Source of the DNA: Cherax quadricarinatus
Lineage: Eukaryota > Arthropoda > Malacostraca > Decapoda > Parastacidae
Direction: 5' to 3'
Length of the DNA: 64,000 nucleotides
Assembly: GCF_038502225.1 (NCBI RefSeq)
Contig: NW_027195502.1
Span: 1 to 64,000, forward strand
Shown: positions 63,416 through 64,000 of the stretch, piece after piece
Numbering within the stretch: position 1 is the first letter of the stretch
How the letters are laid out: every line of letters begins with the position of its first letter
The notes under the pieces: model-generated
Seen by the model: the letters and a program-made list of their open reading frames with translations, nothing else
Database searches by the model: none
Told to the model about the DNA's origin: nothing
Program-made: the position numbers and the translations under genes

Positions 63416-64000
63416 TATTCAAAGTTTATTCTCTATAAGGATTACAATGCTGAGTTTACAGAAATTTGGTTATTGTGTGGTTTACATGTAGTAAAATAGT
63501 GATTACAGAGTGTACCACTAGAACGCTTAGCATGGCTAGGCATTTTGGGCAGACTTAATTTTATTCTTAATTGTAAAATATTACAAATTATGAGGTAAGT
63601 TGGTATTATGGCTAAGTGACTAAATACTAGTTTGTGAGTTTAGCAATGTGAATGCTTTTGTTTTGGCACAGTACATAGTTTCAGTATTGGAGTATCACAG
63701 GATTCATTATTTTAAGATTGAGATTAATGTTTCTGTTTATGGTCAAATGAGTGAGTGAGTGTAAGTGTGAGCCACCAGGTGGTATTCGTGTAGTTAGTTG
63801 ACGGGGTGAATCAGGGAGATAAGATGTTTTCTAATGGTAGTTTTGAAGGTGATGAAAGTGTCTGCAGTTCTAGAGTTCTCAGGTAGGTTATTCCAGATTT
63901 TAGGGCCTTTGACATACATTGAATTTTTGTAAAGGTTTAGTCGGACACGGGGAATGTCGTAGAGATGTTTGTGTCTGGTGTTATGCCTGTGGGTTCTGTC
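63416..64000 (-). mobile_element. Family G LINE, 3' end, runs off the window
   Basis: On the minus strand: a trace of the tail at the left edge, the TTTATTCTCTATAAGGATTA complement of the 3' UTR, the ACCACCTGGTGGTATTC-type block near 63,775, then the last ORF2 blocks to the window end (complement of the RTHRHNTRHK region near 63,980). The text is regular, and it is the reference that shows what happened to the copy at 18,866-19,500. Confidence 0.86.

Overview
The window looks like nuclear DNA from an arthropod, most likely a decapod crustacean. I infer this from the mix of repeats: Penelope-like elements with GIY-YIG ends, several CR1/L2-group LINEs, an I-group LINE with RNase H, TTAA-flanked non-autonomous elements, Tigger/pogo and Tc1 remnants, and very long GT, GGA and CTG arrays. 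I recognise no cellular protein-coding gene, rRNA, tRNA, CRISPR array or prokaryotic feature. Nearly everything that can be named is a transposable element or a tandem repeat. Family labels used here: D = CR1-group LINE with a 3' tail built on AAATAGGTGAGTAC; G = CR1-group LINE with a (GAATT)n tail; L = CR1/L2-group LINE with a (TTATGTTC)n tail; C = LINE whose ORF1 carries CCCH zinc fingers; I-A and I-B = two copies of an I-group LINE with RNase H; PLE-A and PLE-B = two Penelope-like families.

Layout. 0-18 kb is a graveyard of old insertions: a family D 3' end, a Tc1 remnant holding a TTAA MITE, a 1 kb TTAA element, the head-to-head PLE-A pair (4.8-7.7 kb), family L fragments (two with inverted 5' parts), a Tigger-like element with a CTG array (10.6-12.1 kb), the head-to-head PLE-B pair (12.1-15.4 kb) and a Tigger MITE. 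From about 18.25 to 34.6 kb the text changes: isolated bases are replaced by homopolymer runs and every LINE copy is shredded, although better-written homologues occur elsewhere in the window. I read this as a block of poor consensus. It still shows family G and related LINEs, a ~48 bp minisatellite interrupted by a 2.4 kb TTAA element and by a family G LINE, and a 1.8 kb CTG-rich minisatellite.

34.6-58 kb is the best-preserved part. A family C LINE (minus) abuts a family G LINE (plus). The G copy is interrupted by I-A, I-A is interrupted by the apparently full-length I-B (40.5-49.4 kb, ORF1 535 aa and ORF2 1,224 aa, both open), and I-A is interrupted again by a family D LINE (53.9-58.1 kb, minus, both ORFs open). 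58-64 kb holds GT arrays, other tandem arrays, two more family G 3' ends and a scrap of I-type ORF1.

The functional content is retrotransposition: ORF1 nucleic-acid-binding proteins (CCHC knuckles in I, coiled coil plus RRM-like domain in D, CCCH fingers in C) and ORF2 endonuclease-reverse transcriptases. I-B ORF2 and family D ORF2 keep every catalytic motif I can check by eye. The most useful observations are the nested order of insertions, the two head-to-head Penelope pairs, the tRNA-like first bases of the I elements with their permuted 5' UTR modules, the lack of an ATG before the endonuclease of family D ORF2, the TTAA element inside the minisatellite, and the 16 kb block of suspect consensus.
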